A stretch of 20,623 bases of DNA from a virus, in IMG/VR virus record IMGVR_UViG_3300033141_003971, positions 1 through 20,623 of that record; one strand, written 5' to 3'. Shown in pieces: positions 8,252 to 15,035 of the stretch (position 1 is its first letter; the number at the start of each line of letters is the position of its first letter). The translations under genes were made by a program, and so were the position numbers. Under the pieces are notes generated by a model. That model ran no database searches. It was not told the origin of the DNA and saw only the letters and a program-made list of their open reading frames with translations.

Positions 8252-9250
8252 TCAGATGCCCTCGTGGATCATGCCGCCCGAGCCGCCGCGCTCGATGGCC
8301 GCCTCGCGCCGCTCGGCCTGGATATGCGCGTCCACGAAGCCCTCGATGTTCAGCGCCTCCTGGGCGTGGCCCATGAAGCGGTACGCTCGGGCCGTCGCCA
8401 GATGCACGATGTAGTCATGCAGGTGGGCGGGGAAGCCCGGCACGTCGTCATCGCCCGTCAGGTCGTACGGCTCCATGCAGCCGTAGATGGTTGCCGTGGC
8501 GACCGTGGCGTCCGGCGTCGGGTACAGGTGCAGCTTGTCGCCGTGGTGGACGTAGTGCGTGGGGCGGCCCGTGACGGACGTGCTGTTGAACTTGGCGCCC
8601 CACTCGTCCAGAGAGAGGTGCTTGAGCTTGAAGCGGTTGCCGCTGTCGTCCTGGTACTCCACCAGGAGCCACTCGCGCACCCGCGACGGGATGAGGTAGC
8701 GATGCTCGTCCTCGACCACGTCGAAGGTGTACTCGCAGCGCGTCCAGCGCAGCCGCCGGTCGAGCTCCTGGTAGGCGTTGTTGAGCCACTGCTTGAGCAG
8801 GCTCGGTGGGAACAGGCGCGCGCTCTCCGGCCACTCGCGCCGCACTATCATGCTCAGCTCGCTGTGCATTTTCGCCAGGCTCAGGCCCGCCGGCGGCGCG
8901 TCCGCGCTCTCGCAGGTGAGCACCTGGGAGGCGGCCACGTAGACCGTCCCCAGGAAGCCGACCGGGTTCTCGTCGGAGACGCCCACCGTGGAGAAGACGG
9001 CGTACTCGGTATTCATCTCGAAGCCGTTCTCCTCGGTGATGTCGAACTCGACCTCGTAGAGGCCGGGGGCGTAGCTGGCGTGGGAGAGGAGCGCCGGGGT
9101 GGGCGTGACGACGGGAGCCGCGTCGGCGGCGGCGCCGCACTTGCGCACGTAGGCCGCCGGGCCGGCGCCGTCCGCGCCGGAGCCGCCGGGGTCGTTGAGG
9201 GCCATGTGGAAGCGGGCGGTGGTGCCCAGCCGCCGGGTCTTGTGGATCAC
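8252..9250 (-). CDS. Ig-like domain fused to head-to-tail adaptor domain (first of three)
   Basis: A 332-residue, two-part protein. Residues 1 to about 110 look like an Ig/BppU-type beta sandwich of the kind common in phage virion proteins (YAPGLYEVEFDITEENGFEM, then TEYAVFSTVGVSD and GFLGTVYVAAS). From about residue 125 the adaptor fold appears: LLKQWLNNAYQELDRRLRW helix, DEHRYLIPSRVREWLLVEY strands, KLHLYPTPDATVATATIYG and the closing helix HDYIVHLATARAYRFMG. This part closely follows classical short-tail adaptor layout. GTG 9250 makes a GTGA overlap with the lectin gene before it and has GAGGTGA upstream. I infer that it binds the portal directly, with the Ig domain facing outward. The domain fusion is a sequence-based reading. 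Confidence 0.7.
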   Translation of the reverse strand: MIHKTRRLGTTARFHMALNDPGGSGADGAGPAAYVRKCGAAADAAPVVTPTPALLSHASYAPGLYEVEFDITEENGFEMNTEYAVFSTVGVSDENPVGFLGTVYVAASQVLTCESADAPPAGLSLAKMHSELSMIVRREWPESARLFPPSLLKQWLNNAYQELDRRLRWTRCEYTFDVVEDEHRYLIPSRVREWLLVEYQDDSGNRFKLKHLSLDEWGAKFNSTSVTGRPTHYVHHGDKLHLYPTPDATVATATIYGCMEPYDLTGDDDVPGFPAHLHDYIVHLATARAYRFMGHAQEALNIEGFVDAHIQAERREAAIERGGSGGMIHEGI

Positions 9251-10362
9251 AGCGTCTCACCTCTTACAAGGACGTGCCCCAGGTGGACTGTCCGCAGGAG
9301 TGGCCGCGGCCCCCCCCCCACCGCCTCCAGCGCCCCCGCCGTCGCCCACGTCGCGGGGTCTGACAACATGAGATCGCTTATCGCTATCTCATCATCACTC
9401 AATCGCCGATCCCACCACGCCGCCCACATGATCTTTCCATCGAGGCTCTCAGTGTTGTCGCGCCCACCAAGAAACCAGCGATCTCCATACAGTGCATCAC
9501 CATCTGGGATCGCCTTCGTCGTAGTCCACCGGTTGCCTCGATGATCAACCGTCGCCTGCTTCGCTGCGCCATCCCAACGCAACTGAGTAATGAGGAGCTC
9601 ATCTACTACAACTTGATTGCTCTTGTCTATACGCCACTCGGTTGTATCGCCCTTAGCCCCGGCCTGCAGCGACGGGTTGGCATCGTCTCCTCGAATAGTG
9701 GTGAAGTTACTGTTGCTGGTGCGATTCGCCACCACGTTCTGATTGTTACCATATGAGCCAACATCCGGCATCCACACAACCTGAACGGTATGGTCGTCGG
9801 CACCCTTCCACGCCATGTTGCTGGGAATAGGTGAGGCGAACCGCACTGGCCACTGAACTCCAGGAGCTACGTGCAGACACTCATGAAACGCACCATCACT
9901 AGTACTCTCCCAGGTTGCGTTGACGATTGCTCCGTCGTTGCCGTATGTGGTTCGGTCTCCGACAGTCGCGCCAGTACCCTCTTCAATGGGTACTATGCAA
10001 GCCAACGTCGATACGTAGGTGTTCTGCTTCCACGCCGCGCTAGGAGCGCTCGCCCCGGCGTTGCCCACCCATCCCCAGATGCGCGTGTCGACGCCCGATG
10101 CCAGCACCGGCACGCGCACGTAGAGGTGCGCCTCCTGACCCGCCACGTCCAGCCGTGGATCGTCGTAGTACAGCTCACTGCTCCCCGCCTCGTCGCTGCT
10201 GAACCGCAGGTCCGCGCCCGTGGCCTGCATCTGCGCCCACGCGGTCGCGGGGAAGTGCGCGTCGGTCAGGAGGCATGGCCAGTCCGTGATAGGCGAGCCG
10301 ATCACGCTGTCCGCGTTGATGTCGATGGCCCACTTGTGGGTCCAGCCGTCCGGGAAGCTCAT
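9247..10362 (-). CDS. DUF2341 + LamG/Con A-like virion lectin
   Basis: Residues 1 to about 115 match the DUF2341 pattern (HKWAIDINADSVIGSPITDW, TGADLRFSSDEAGSSELYYDD). Residues about 118-345 form a LamG/concanavalin-like jelly roll with the typical opening VPIEEGTGATVGDRTTYGND and closing strand GKIMWAAWWDRRLSDDEI. DUF2341 with LamG is a frequent pairing in secreted and phage-associated glycan-binding proteins. Here it sits among structural genes and before the adaptors, so I infer a head or tail decoration that binds host surface sugar. The LamG half is about 54% G+C by my counts against about 70% in the N-terminal half. A run of ten G on the coding strand (9319-9310) lies near the 3' end. 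ATG 10362 is 4 nt after the previous stop. Confidence 0.7.
   Translation of the reverse strand: MSFPDGWTHKWAIDINADSVIGSPITDWPCLLTDAHFPATAWAQMQATGADLRFSSDEAGSSELYYDDPRLDVAGQEAHLYVRVPVLASGVDTRIWGWVGNAGASAPSAAWKQNTYVSTLACIVPIEEGTGATVGDRTTYGNDGAIVNATWESTSDGAFHECLHVAPGVQWPVRFASPIPSNMAWKGADDHTVQVVWMPDVGSYGNNQNVVANRTSNSNFTTIRGDDANPSLQAGAKGDTTEWRIDKSNQVVVDELLITQLRWDGAAKQATVDHRGNRWTTTKAIPDGDALYGDRWFLGGRDNTESLDGKIMWAAWWDRRLSDDEIAISDLMLSDPATWATAGALEAVGGGPRPLLRTVHLGHVLVRGETL
9310..9319. repeat. Ten-base C/G homopolymer inside lectin gene
   Basis: Ten C on the plus strand, read as ten G in the lectin coding strand, encode part of V-G-G-G-P about 18 codons before the stop. Loss of one G would read into a different C-terminus ending in TAA at about 9261-9259; gain of one would end in the TGA within AGAGGTGA. 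All three products have similar length. This is the type of tract that slips in replication. Confidence 0.8.
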
Positions 10363-10366
10363 CGCG

Positions 10367-10729
10367 CTATCCGTCCTTCGCGGTCACCGCCCATGCGTCC
10401 ACGGTCAGCTCTTCGCTGTCCGGCACCTCGCGGATGATCGCCGCCCCGCCGTCCGCGTCGTTCACGGCGATGCGGGCCAGCAGGTTGTTGCTCCCGTCCA
10501 GCAGGCCGTACTCGCGGATCGTCTGCGTGGAGCCGGTGCTGTTCGTCCACGTGCCGCTCACCGTCACGACCGCCCCGGAGCGCGTGACGGTCGCGTCGAT
10601 GCTGCCCGCCTGCGCCCCCAGGGCCGTGTCGCCGGCTTCCGTGGCGGTCCCGTCCGTCCCGAAGGCCAGCTTGGATATGTCGGCCTGAGCGTCGGCGGCC
10701 AGGGCCTCTAGCTCGAAGTTGACGATCAT
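10367..10729 (-). CDS. Small beta-rich virion protein, unknown function
   Basis: The 120-residue protein starts at ATG 10729, in an ATGA overlap with the membrane-anchored gene, and stops at TAG 10367. After a short polar start (MIVNFELEALAADAQADISK) it is almost all beta: AVVTVSGTWTNSTGSTQTIR, EYGLLDGSNNLLARI and a final ELTVDAWAVTAKDG. This pattern of alternating hydrophobic and Thr/Ser residues, with an R-E-x-G-L turn, is common in phage fibre and collar-associated domains. There is no catalytic motif. I infer a surface or fibre accessory protein, probably made with the lectin whose gene follows 4 nt downstream. Confidence 0.6.
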   Translation of the reverse strand: MIVNFELEALAADAQADISKLAFGTDGTATEAGDTALGAQAGSIDATVTRSGAVVTVSGTWTNSTGSTQTIREYGLLDGSNNLLARIAVNDADGGAAIIREVPDSEELTVDAWAVTAKDG

Positions 10730-11595
10730 TCGATGTCACTCTCCCGGATGTTGTGCCCGTAGCAGTAGCCGCTGTCGGTGGGCTGGTTGCGGGTCCCGAT
10801 CTGCTCGGCCACCGCCACGCCGCTGGCGAGGGCCACGCCGACCCGCAGCTCGTCCTCCAGCGCCACGGCGCTGCTCAGGCCGACGCCCGTCCGCAGAGCC
10901 TCATCGACCTCCACTGCGCTCTCCAGTGCGACCGGCAGGATGCCCTGGCGTATCTGCAGCAGCTCATGCATCGCGTCCCAATTACCGCAGACCCACAGGC
11001 AGTACTTCGCGCCCTCCGACAGTGGCGTCGAGCCCGAGAGCTCCAGCTCCACCCACCCCTCGCCGGTGGCGAACTGTACCCACTCCGGCGAGCCCGCCAC
11101 GTACGCGCCGGCCTCCGTGTAGACGGCGCCCGCCATCATCCCACCGCTGGCCTGGATGCGCTTGCAGTAGGCGCAGAACCGCAGCGGCAGCAGCGTCTGA
11201 GTGTCGTAGACCACGTACGTCGCGTAGTTGTGGTCACCTGCCGGGTCGTCTTCCATGTCCTCGCTGATGTCGCTCGGCCACTCCGGCCCCAGCCCCTGCC
11301 CGTGTTCGTACGAATCGGTCGCCATGCCGTCCGGGAACGGGAACGCCGTCGCTCGCGATTGGATGTCGTTCACGTCAACCCAGGTGCTGCCGGTGGCTAT
11401 CGTGCTCCCGAACGTCGCCTCGCTCATGCCCAGCTCGACCTCCGTCTCGTCCACCACGATCTGCGGCGCCTCCGCGGCCGCCGGCGGCGCCGGCTCGCAG
11501 ACCCTGCCCATGACCAGGTAGGCCACGAGCAGGACCGCGCCGAAAACGAGCGCGCACCATACCGCCTCATGGCTCTTCTTCTCCCGCCTGCGCAT
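10726..11595 (-). CDS. Membrane-anchored protein with jelly-roll-like ectodomain
   Basis: ATG 11595 is preceded by AGGAGGGG at good spacing; an in-frame earlier start at 11652 has no SD. The 289-residue product opens with a basic stretch (MRRREKKSHE) and a hydrophobic segment at about residues 11-30 (VWCALVFGAVLLVAYLVMG), a typical signal anchor with the C-terminus outside. There is no clear signal-peptidase or lipobox site. Residues about 95-205 look like a beta sandwich (LLPLRFCAYCKRIQASGGMM, EGWVELELSGSTPLSEGAKY), with several cysteines. The last 80 residues contain Val/Ala-Leu-rich near-repeats (ALESAVEVDEALRTGVGLSS, ALEDELRVGVALASGVAVAE). A membrane protein is unusual inside a virion operon. 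It may alter the infected cell surface or block superinfection; this is conjecture. A membrane-containing or pilot function is an alternative. Confidence 0.6.
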   Translation of the reverse strand: MRRREKKSHEAVWCALVFGAVLLVAYLVMGRVCEPAPPAAAEAPQIVVDETEVELGMSEATFGSTIATGSTWVDVNDIQSRATAFPFPDGMATDSYEHGQGLGPEWPSDISEDMEDDPAGDHNYATYVVYDTQTLLPLRFCAYCKRIQASGGMMAGAVYTEAGAYVAGSPEWVQFATGEGWVELELSGSTPLSEGAKYCLWVCGNWDAMHELLQIRQGILPVALESAVEVDEALRTGVGLSSAVALEDELRVGVALASGVAVAEQIGTRNQPTDSGYCYGHNIRESDIE

Positions 11596-11654
11596 CGTTG
11601 CGCCCCTCCTGATGATCCGGCATTTGTCAACTATCTCACAGCATACCCCCACTC

Positions 11655-11685
11655 ATGCGGGCACACAACCACGGAGTGCCCGCAT
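11655..11685 (-). other. Stem-loop in leader of membrane-protein gene
   Basis: A perfect 10-bp inverted repeat pairs 11655-11664 (ATGCGGGCAC) with 11676-11685 (GTGCCCGCAT) around an 11-nt loop. It follows the larger hairpin after only two bases in the direction of transcription. No T-run follows on either strand, so a simple intrinsic terminator is not shown. It lies about 60 nt before the ATG at 11595. Confidence 0.65.
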
Positions 11686-11687
11686 AA

Positions 11688-11760
11688 TGCAGGCGGAGGG
11701 CGGAGCCGGGCCGCGCGGCGGGGACGCGCGGCTCCAGGAGGGGGATGCCCTCCGCCTGCA
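11688..11760 (-). other. Long compound hairpin in gap after structural gene
   Basis: A perfect 14-bp inverted repeat pairs 11688-11701 with 11747-11760 (TGCAGGCGGAGGGC against its complement). The 45-nt interior holds a further GC-rich hairpin, with ggagc (11702-11706) against gctcc (11731-11735) and ccgcgcg (11711-11717) against cgcgcgg (11725-11731), which partly compete. It starts 9 nt beyond the TGA at 11772-11770. Possible roles are transcription attenuation, an RNA processing site, or a structured noncoding RNA. No poly-U tract is present. Confidence 0.7.
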
Positions 11761-11769
11761 GAACCGTCA

Positions 11770-12330
11770 TCAGCTCGCCACGTCGTTGTAGCAGAAGTCG
11801 ATCTCGAACAGGCGCATGTCCGCATCCAGCGTGTCAGAGGCGTGTCCTGACGTCCGCGTCACTTTCAGCATGACGATGTCCTTAGCGGCCATACTGTCGT
11901 TGTTTGTCAGCGCCACCTCCTTCAGGTTCGTCTCTCCTGCCGTGCCCTCAACGGTATCCGTCGCGGCGTTGGCGGTATCATACTCGGCGGAGTTCATGTC
12001 CTCGCCGTCGCTGTTGGCGAGCACACTCAGCGTCACGCGGATATCGCCGGCCGCGCCATTCAGCGTGTCGTAGATCAGCCGCGCCGTCGGCGTGTCCACG
12101 AAGCCCGACGGGCACACGAACTGGAAGATCAGCGTCCGCTGGAAGTCCTCCGAGAAACGCCAGAACTCCCGATAGGGAGCCACCTCTTCCTCTTCTGCGC
12201 CACCGCCCAGGAGGTAATCGCCGGCCATGACGCAGTGATCGTCAAGGTCCTGCTCATTGTCTCCACTGGTGTCATATAGGAAGTCGGCCACCAGATGCGG
12301 CTTCAACGAGAACGACCGTGTGATTGCCAT
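11770..12330 (-). CDS. Beta-rich structural protein, putative head decoration
   Basis: ATG 12330 has AAGGAG 8 nt upstream, while an in-frame GTG at 12339 overlaps that SD, so the protein is 186 residues. It starts MAITRSFSLKPHLVADFLYD, then has an acidic turn (GGGAEEEEVAPYREFWRF). A long beta-rich part follows: TLIFQFVCPSGFVDTPTARL, GDIRVTLSVLANSDGEDM, DIVMLKVTRTSGHASDTL and MRLFEIDFCYND. That layout looks like a jelly-roll or beta-sandwich surface domain. It lies two genes after the major capsid gene, a common place for decoration or head-completion proteins. I see no specific family signature. The local G+C (about 58% in a sampled line) is lower than in the capsid genes. Confidence 0.6.
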   Translation of the reverse strand: MAITRSFSLKPHLVADFLYDTSGDNEQDLDDHCVMAGDYLLGGGAEEEEVAPYREFWRFSEDFQRTLIFQFVCPSGFVDTPTARLIYDTLNGAAGDIRVTLSVLANSDGEDMNSAEYDTANAATDTVEGTAGETNLKEVALTNNDSMAAKDIVMLKVTRTSGHASDTLDADMRLFEIDFCYNDVAS

Positions 12331-12359
12331 TGCTGTCACTCCTTATCAGCCGGAAGAGA

Positions 12360-12719
12360 TTAGCCAGGCGACGCGGCGCGCTGCTTGAGCGCCAGGTCGC
12401 TCATGGCGCCCTCCAGGTACGGGTCGTACTCCACCACCATCACCGGATGGTAGGTCGTGTCGGTGGCGCCCGCCAGCTCGAAGAAGACAATGCCGCCCTC
12501 GTCGAGGTCGCCGGAGTCTATCTTCAGGCGGTAGAGGACGCCGTGGACCTGCTCGACCGTGGTGCCCGCCGTGGCCGAGAAGGCGCTCTCGGACGGCTTC
12601 TGCACCTTGATCGTCTGAGCCTCGGCGGTCCCCAGCTTCACAGGCACCGTGGCTCGCGCCGTGACCTTCTCATTGCGCTGCACAACGCCGGCGATGCGAT
12701 CATTGATGACATCGGCCAT
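12360..12719 (-). CDS. Small structural protein after capsid gene, putative decoration or head protein
   Basis: The 119-residue protein starts at ATG 12719 with AAAGGA about 10 nt upstream. It has a short helix (MADVINDRIAGVVQRNEK) and then beta strands, including VHGVLYRLKIDSGDLDEGGI and VFFELAGATDTTYHPVMVVE. The G-x-Y-R-L...D-L-D-x-x-G-x-h-x-h pattern resembles the Ig/BppU-type sandwich also suspected in the N-terminal half of the first adaptor gene. There is no catalytic motif. It immediately follows the major capsid gene, where phages often place decoration or stabilising proteins. Function is inferred from that position only. Confidence 0.6.
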   Translation of the reverse strand: MADVINDRIAGVVQRNEKVTARATVPVKLGTAEAQTIKVQKPSESAFSATAGTTVEQVHGVLYRLKIDSGDLDEGGIVFFELAGATDTTYHPVMVVEYDPYLEGAMSDLALKQRAASPG

Positions 12720-12746
12720 AGCGTCTCATTCCTTTCTCTGTGAGGT

Positions 12747-12777
12747 GCGGGCGGGGACGGTGGGCGCCCCCGCCCGC
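12747..12777 (-). other. GC-rich hairpin between capsid gene and next gene
   Basis: A perfect 10-bp stem pairs 12747-12756 (GCGGGCGGGG) with 12768-12777 (CCCCGCCCGC) around an 11-nt loop. It begins 12 nt beyond the capsid stop at 12789. No T-run follows on the minus strand, so it looks more like an attenuator or an RNA-stabilising or processing stem that could raise capsid mRNA over downstream genes. Confidence 0.65.
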
Positions 12778-12788
12778 TGCGGTCCCTA

Positions 12789-13895
12789 TCACGCCGCCGC
12801 CGGGATGGTGACGTTGGAGCCGATGTGCCAGTCGCTCATCGGCAGGACGGCCGGGTCGAGGCACACGTTGAAGATCCGGTGGAGCGTGCGGCGGGAGTCG
12901 CCGCCGATGCCGCCCCAGAAGTAGAAGTAGTTGAGGTACTGGTCATAGTCCGTGGGTCTGCGCCAGCCGTCGGGGTCCCACTTGAAGGCGCGGGACGCCG
13001 CGTAGTAGAGCTTCAGGTGGCGGAAGTTGAGGAAGAAGGCCTCGTAGCCCTTCGCCAGGGCTCGGGTGCTTTGCCCGGAGACCCACGCCTCGCCGGTGCA
13101 GTCGCGGTCGGAGACGATGGGGACGCCGTTGACGAAGATGGCGGAGTAGCCCCACTTGACGATGGGGTTGTCGCCGTTTGCCACGCGGGCGTTGTTGTAC
13201 TCGTTGCGGGTGAGCTGCCCGTAGAGGACGTCCCAATACGGCTCCGCGACCACGACGAGCTCCGGCTTCTCGTTCGCGCCGCAGGTGCCGGTCACGAGGC
13301 GGATGCCCTTGGAGATGTTGTCGAGGGAGGGCGCCACCGGGGTGGCGTAGCTGTCCTCGCCCTCCATGATGTGCGACGTCCACACGGGGATGCTGTCGCC
13401 GGACGGGTCGAGGCCGCCCCAGGCGCCGTCCGAGCAGCCGTCCTGGATGCCCTGGATCTGCGACGGGTCGGCGTCGGCGCCCGCGCCGGTGAAGAGCTTC
13501 GTGGACAGGTCCTTGCGAGTGGAGTTGATCTTGTTGTCCACGTACGCCTTCATCAGGTCCACAATCGCAAGCGGACCCTGAAGGTCGGTGGACTGCGCGT
13601 TGAGGCGCACCGGGTTGCGGTAGAACTGGTGCCCGAACAGCGCGCGCGTGGCGATGTCGCCGGAGACATCCGGGTGCAGGCTGCCGCCGACCTGATCGCC
13701 CGCGTCGTACCACTCGCCGCCCTCGGTGTCGTACATGATGATGGGCATGTAGCCCTTGCCCGACACCGGGATCATGTGCTGACGGAACATATCCCACACC
13801 GGGGTGCCCTGAAAGACATTGTCCACCAGCACCTCCGGTGTGTAATACTCGGTCAGCGCATCAAATGTGTCTGTGGAAGGAACGCTCTCAGCCAC
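12789..13895 (-). CDS. Major capsid protein (HK97-fold type)
   Basis: A 368-residue protein of normal length for an HK97-fold coat protein, encoded directly after the scaffold. It starts with a flexible N-arm (residues 1-30), then an extended segment with TEGGEWYDAGDQVGGSLHPD (57-76) consistent with the E-loop region. A long spine-like helix follows (LAIVDLMKAYVDNKINSTRK, 109-128). The closing strand IFVNGVPIVSDRDC (253-266) is the typical axial-domain motif of phage coat proteins. The C-terminus is aromatic (YDQYLNYFYFWGGIGG). GTG 13895 is preceded by AGGAGAG, which can pair with bases near the scaffold stop. A GC hairpin follows the gene. Capsomer assembly on the scaffold around the portal is established for this family. 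Confidence 0.85.
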   Translation of the reverse strand: MAESVPSTDTFDALTEYYTPEVLVDNVFQGTPVWDMFRQHMIPVSGKGYMPIIMYDTEGGEWYDAGDQVGGSLHPDVSGDIATRALFGHQFYRNPVRLNAQSTDLQGPLAIVDLMKAYVDNKINSTRKDLSTKLFTGAGADADPSQIQGIQDGCSDGAWGGLDPSGDSIPVWTSHIMEGEDSYATPVAPSLDNISKGIRLVTGTCGANEKPELVVVAEPYWDVLYGQLTRNEYNNARVANGDNPIVKWGYSAIFVNGVPIVSDRDCTGEAWVSGQSTRALAKGYEAFFLNFRHLKLYYAASRAFKWDPDGWRRPTDYDQYLNYFYFWGGIGGDSRRTLHRIFNVCLDPAVLPMSDWHIGSNVTIPAAA

Positions 13896-13938
13896 TTTGG
13901 ATCACTCTCCTGTCTGGAGCGCAATCCGGAGAGCGTTC
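13880..13938 (-). promoter_or_regulatory. Alternative stems around capsid start site
   Basis: Two pairings compete in the transcript. Stem A is a perfect 10-bp pair of 13929-13938 with 13880-13889 (GAACGCTCTC/GAGAGCGTTC) that leaves the capsid SD in its loop but encloses the GTG start. Stem B pairs 13928-13933 (GGAGAG in plus, CTCTCC in mRNA) with 13905-13910, the SD itself (GGAGAG in mRNA), over a 17-nt loop. They share bases, so only one can form. This is a structure prediction by eye. Confidence 0.4.
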
Positions 13939-14992
13939 AGCCGCCGCGCATGGAGTTGTACAGGCCGACGAGCTTCTCCATGAGCGCAGGGTCTTTCTTC
14001 TGAGCCGCCGCAATGTCGTCCAGGTTGGTGGAGTTGGGCTTGACCTCGGTCGTGACGGTCGCGCCGGCGTTGCCGGGCGGCGGGGCCGCCTCGCTCTCGC
14101 GCCGCTCGACCTGCTGCAGCCGGCCGTTCAAGCCCTCCTCGCGCGCCTGGTTCAACAACTCCGGGTGCGCGAAGAGGTAGGCGCGGCGCATCTCGTCGCC
14201 GCCGCTGAGGTCTGAGCCCATCCGCGCGAGAATGGTGGCGAGCTCCGCCTTGATGCTCGGGTCGCCGGCCGCCGGGAACTCCCTGCAGAGCTCCTCGTAC
14301 TGCGCCGCCGCACGGCCCTCGATCTGCTCCATCTCGCGCTCCATGAGGGTCTGCTCGAACTTGGAGGTGCGCTCCGTGACCTTCGCGTCCACCGCCGCCT
14401 CCAGCCGCGCCCCCACCTGGGCGTCCACCCGGTAATTGAAATAGTCCGCCTGCGTCGGCTCCCGGCCGTGCTTGGCGCGGAAGTCGCTGGCGAACGTCTC
14501 AACGTCCATGAGCGGGGTGGGCGGTGGGGGTTGTGCAGGGGGCTGCCCCTGCTGCTGGGGCTGGCTGTACTGCTCCTGGAACTGTCGCTGCGCCTCCTGA
14601 GCCTGCGCCATCAGCGCGTCCGCCTGCCTGCGCTGCTCGGCCACACTCTCCGTCTTGCGATGATAGTCGGTCAGTCGCAATGTGCCGTTGTTCAGGCGCG
14701 TCTGAAGCTCCGCGGGGTCCTCCTCAAGACGGCGTTGGAGCTCTGCCTGAAACTCCTCCGTCGAGAGGGACAGGAATGGCAAGTTGTCCGGGTGCTCGCC
14801 AGCCGGTTGGCCGCTACCGGGCTCCTGGCGCTGGGCCTGCCTGGGCTCGCCGTTCGCGTCCGATTGGTCCGTATCAACTCCATTCAGCGGTTGCTCGCCG
14901 GCCGAGGGTTCAGGCTGGCCGCCGTAGCGCAACAGCAGCTCCTGGTCCTCGGGGCTAAGTCCGCCGTCCGGTTCGTCAACATGACCAAGCAA
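13937..14992 (-). CDS. Capsid scaffolding protein
   Basis: The gene starts with TTG at 14992, with a full AAGGAGG (15007-15001) 8 nt upstream, and encodes 351 residues. The sequence has a disordered, acidic, Gln/Pro-rich N-terminal third and several coiled-coil-like helices (LSTEEFQAELQRRLEEDPAE; RQADALMAQAQEAQRQFQEQ; EREMEQIEGRAAAQYEELCR). A QPQQQGQPPAQPPPPTP linker lies near the middle. The C-terminus, LDDIAAAQKKDPALMEKLVG, is basic and helical, as expected for the part of a scaffold that binds coat. No protease motif is seen. Position between portal and major capsid genes is the classical one. The protein would fill the procapsid and leave before or during packaging. Confidence 0.8.
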   Translation of the reverse strand: MLGHVDEPDGGLSPEDQELLLRYGGQPEPSAGEQPLNGVDTDQSDANGEPRQAQRQEPGSGQPAGEHPDNLPFLSLSTEEFQAELQRRLEEDPAELQTRLNNGTLRLTDYHRKTESVAEQRRQADALMAQAQEAQRQFQEQYSQPQQQGQPPAQPPPPTPLMDVETFASDFRAKHGREPTQADYFNYRVDAQVGARLEAAVDAKVTERTSKFEQTLMEREMEQIEGRAAAQYEELCREFPAAGDPSIKAELATILARMGSDLSGGDEMRRAYLFAHPELLNQAREEGLNGRLQQVERRESEAAPPPGNAGATVTTEVKPNSTNLDDIAAAQKKDPALMEKLVGLYNSMRGG

Positions 14993-15035
14993 GGGAGTGG
15001 CCTCCTTCGCGCGTCAGTTTGACGATCTTGCCCAT
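14976..15035 (-). CDS. Possible 19-residue leader peptide before scaffold gene
   Basis: An ATG at 15035 starts a 19-codon frame (MGKIVKLTREGGHSLAWSC) that ends in TGA at 14978-14976, 17 nt inside the scaffold gene in another frame. A GGAGG lies 10 nt upstream but is inside a hairpin. Ribosomes finishing this peptide would stop next to the TTG start, so it could couple scaffold translation to leader translation. No homology is claimed, and a chance frame is possible. Confidence 0.35.
   Translation of the reverse strand: MGKIVKLTREGGHSLAWSC

Noticed and set aside
11625-11630. TTGACA on the minus strand before the membrane-protein gene
   Set aside because: The position 17 bp downstream reads AGGGGC, which is no -10 box, so a promoter is not supported. 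A TATGCT further upstream has only a weak -35.
12747-12777. Hairpin after capsid gene as a rho-independent terminator
   Set aside because: The stem is strong but the next bases on the minus strand are ACCTCACAGAG, without a U-tract, so it is listed as a hairpin only.
12825-14003. 392-codon plus-strand frame over the capsid gene
   Set aside because: Val/Arg/Gly-rich antisense shadow of the major capsid protein.
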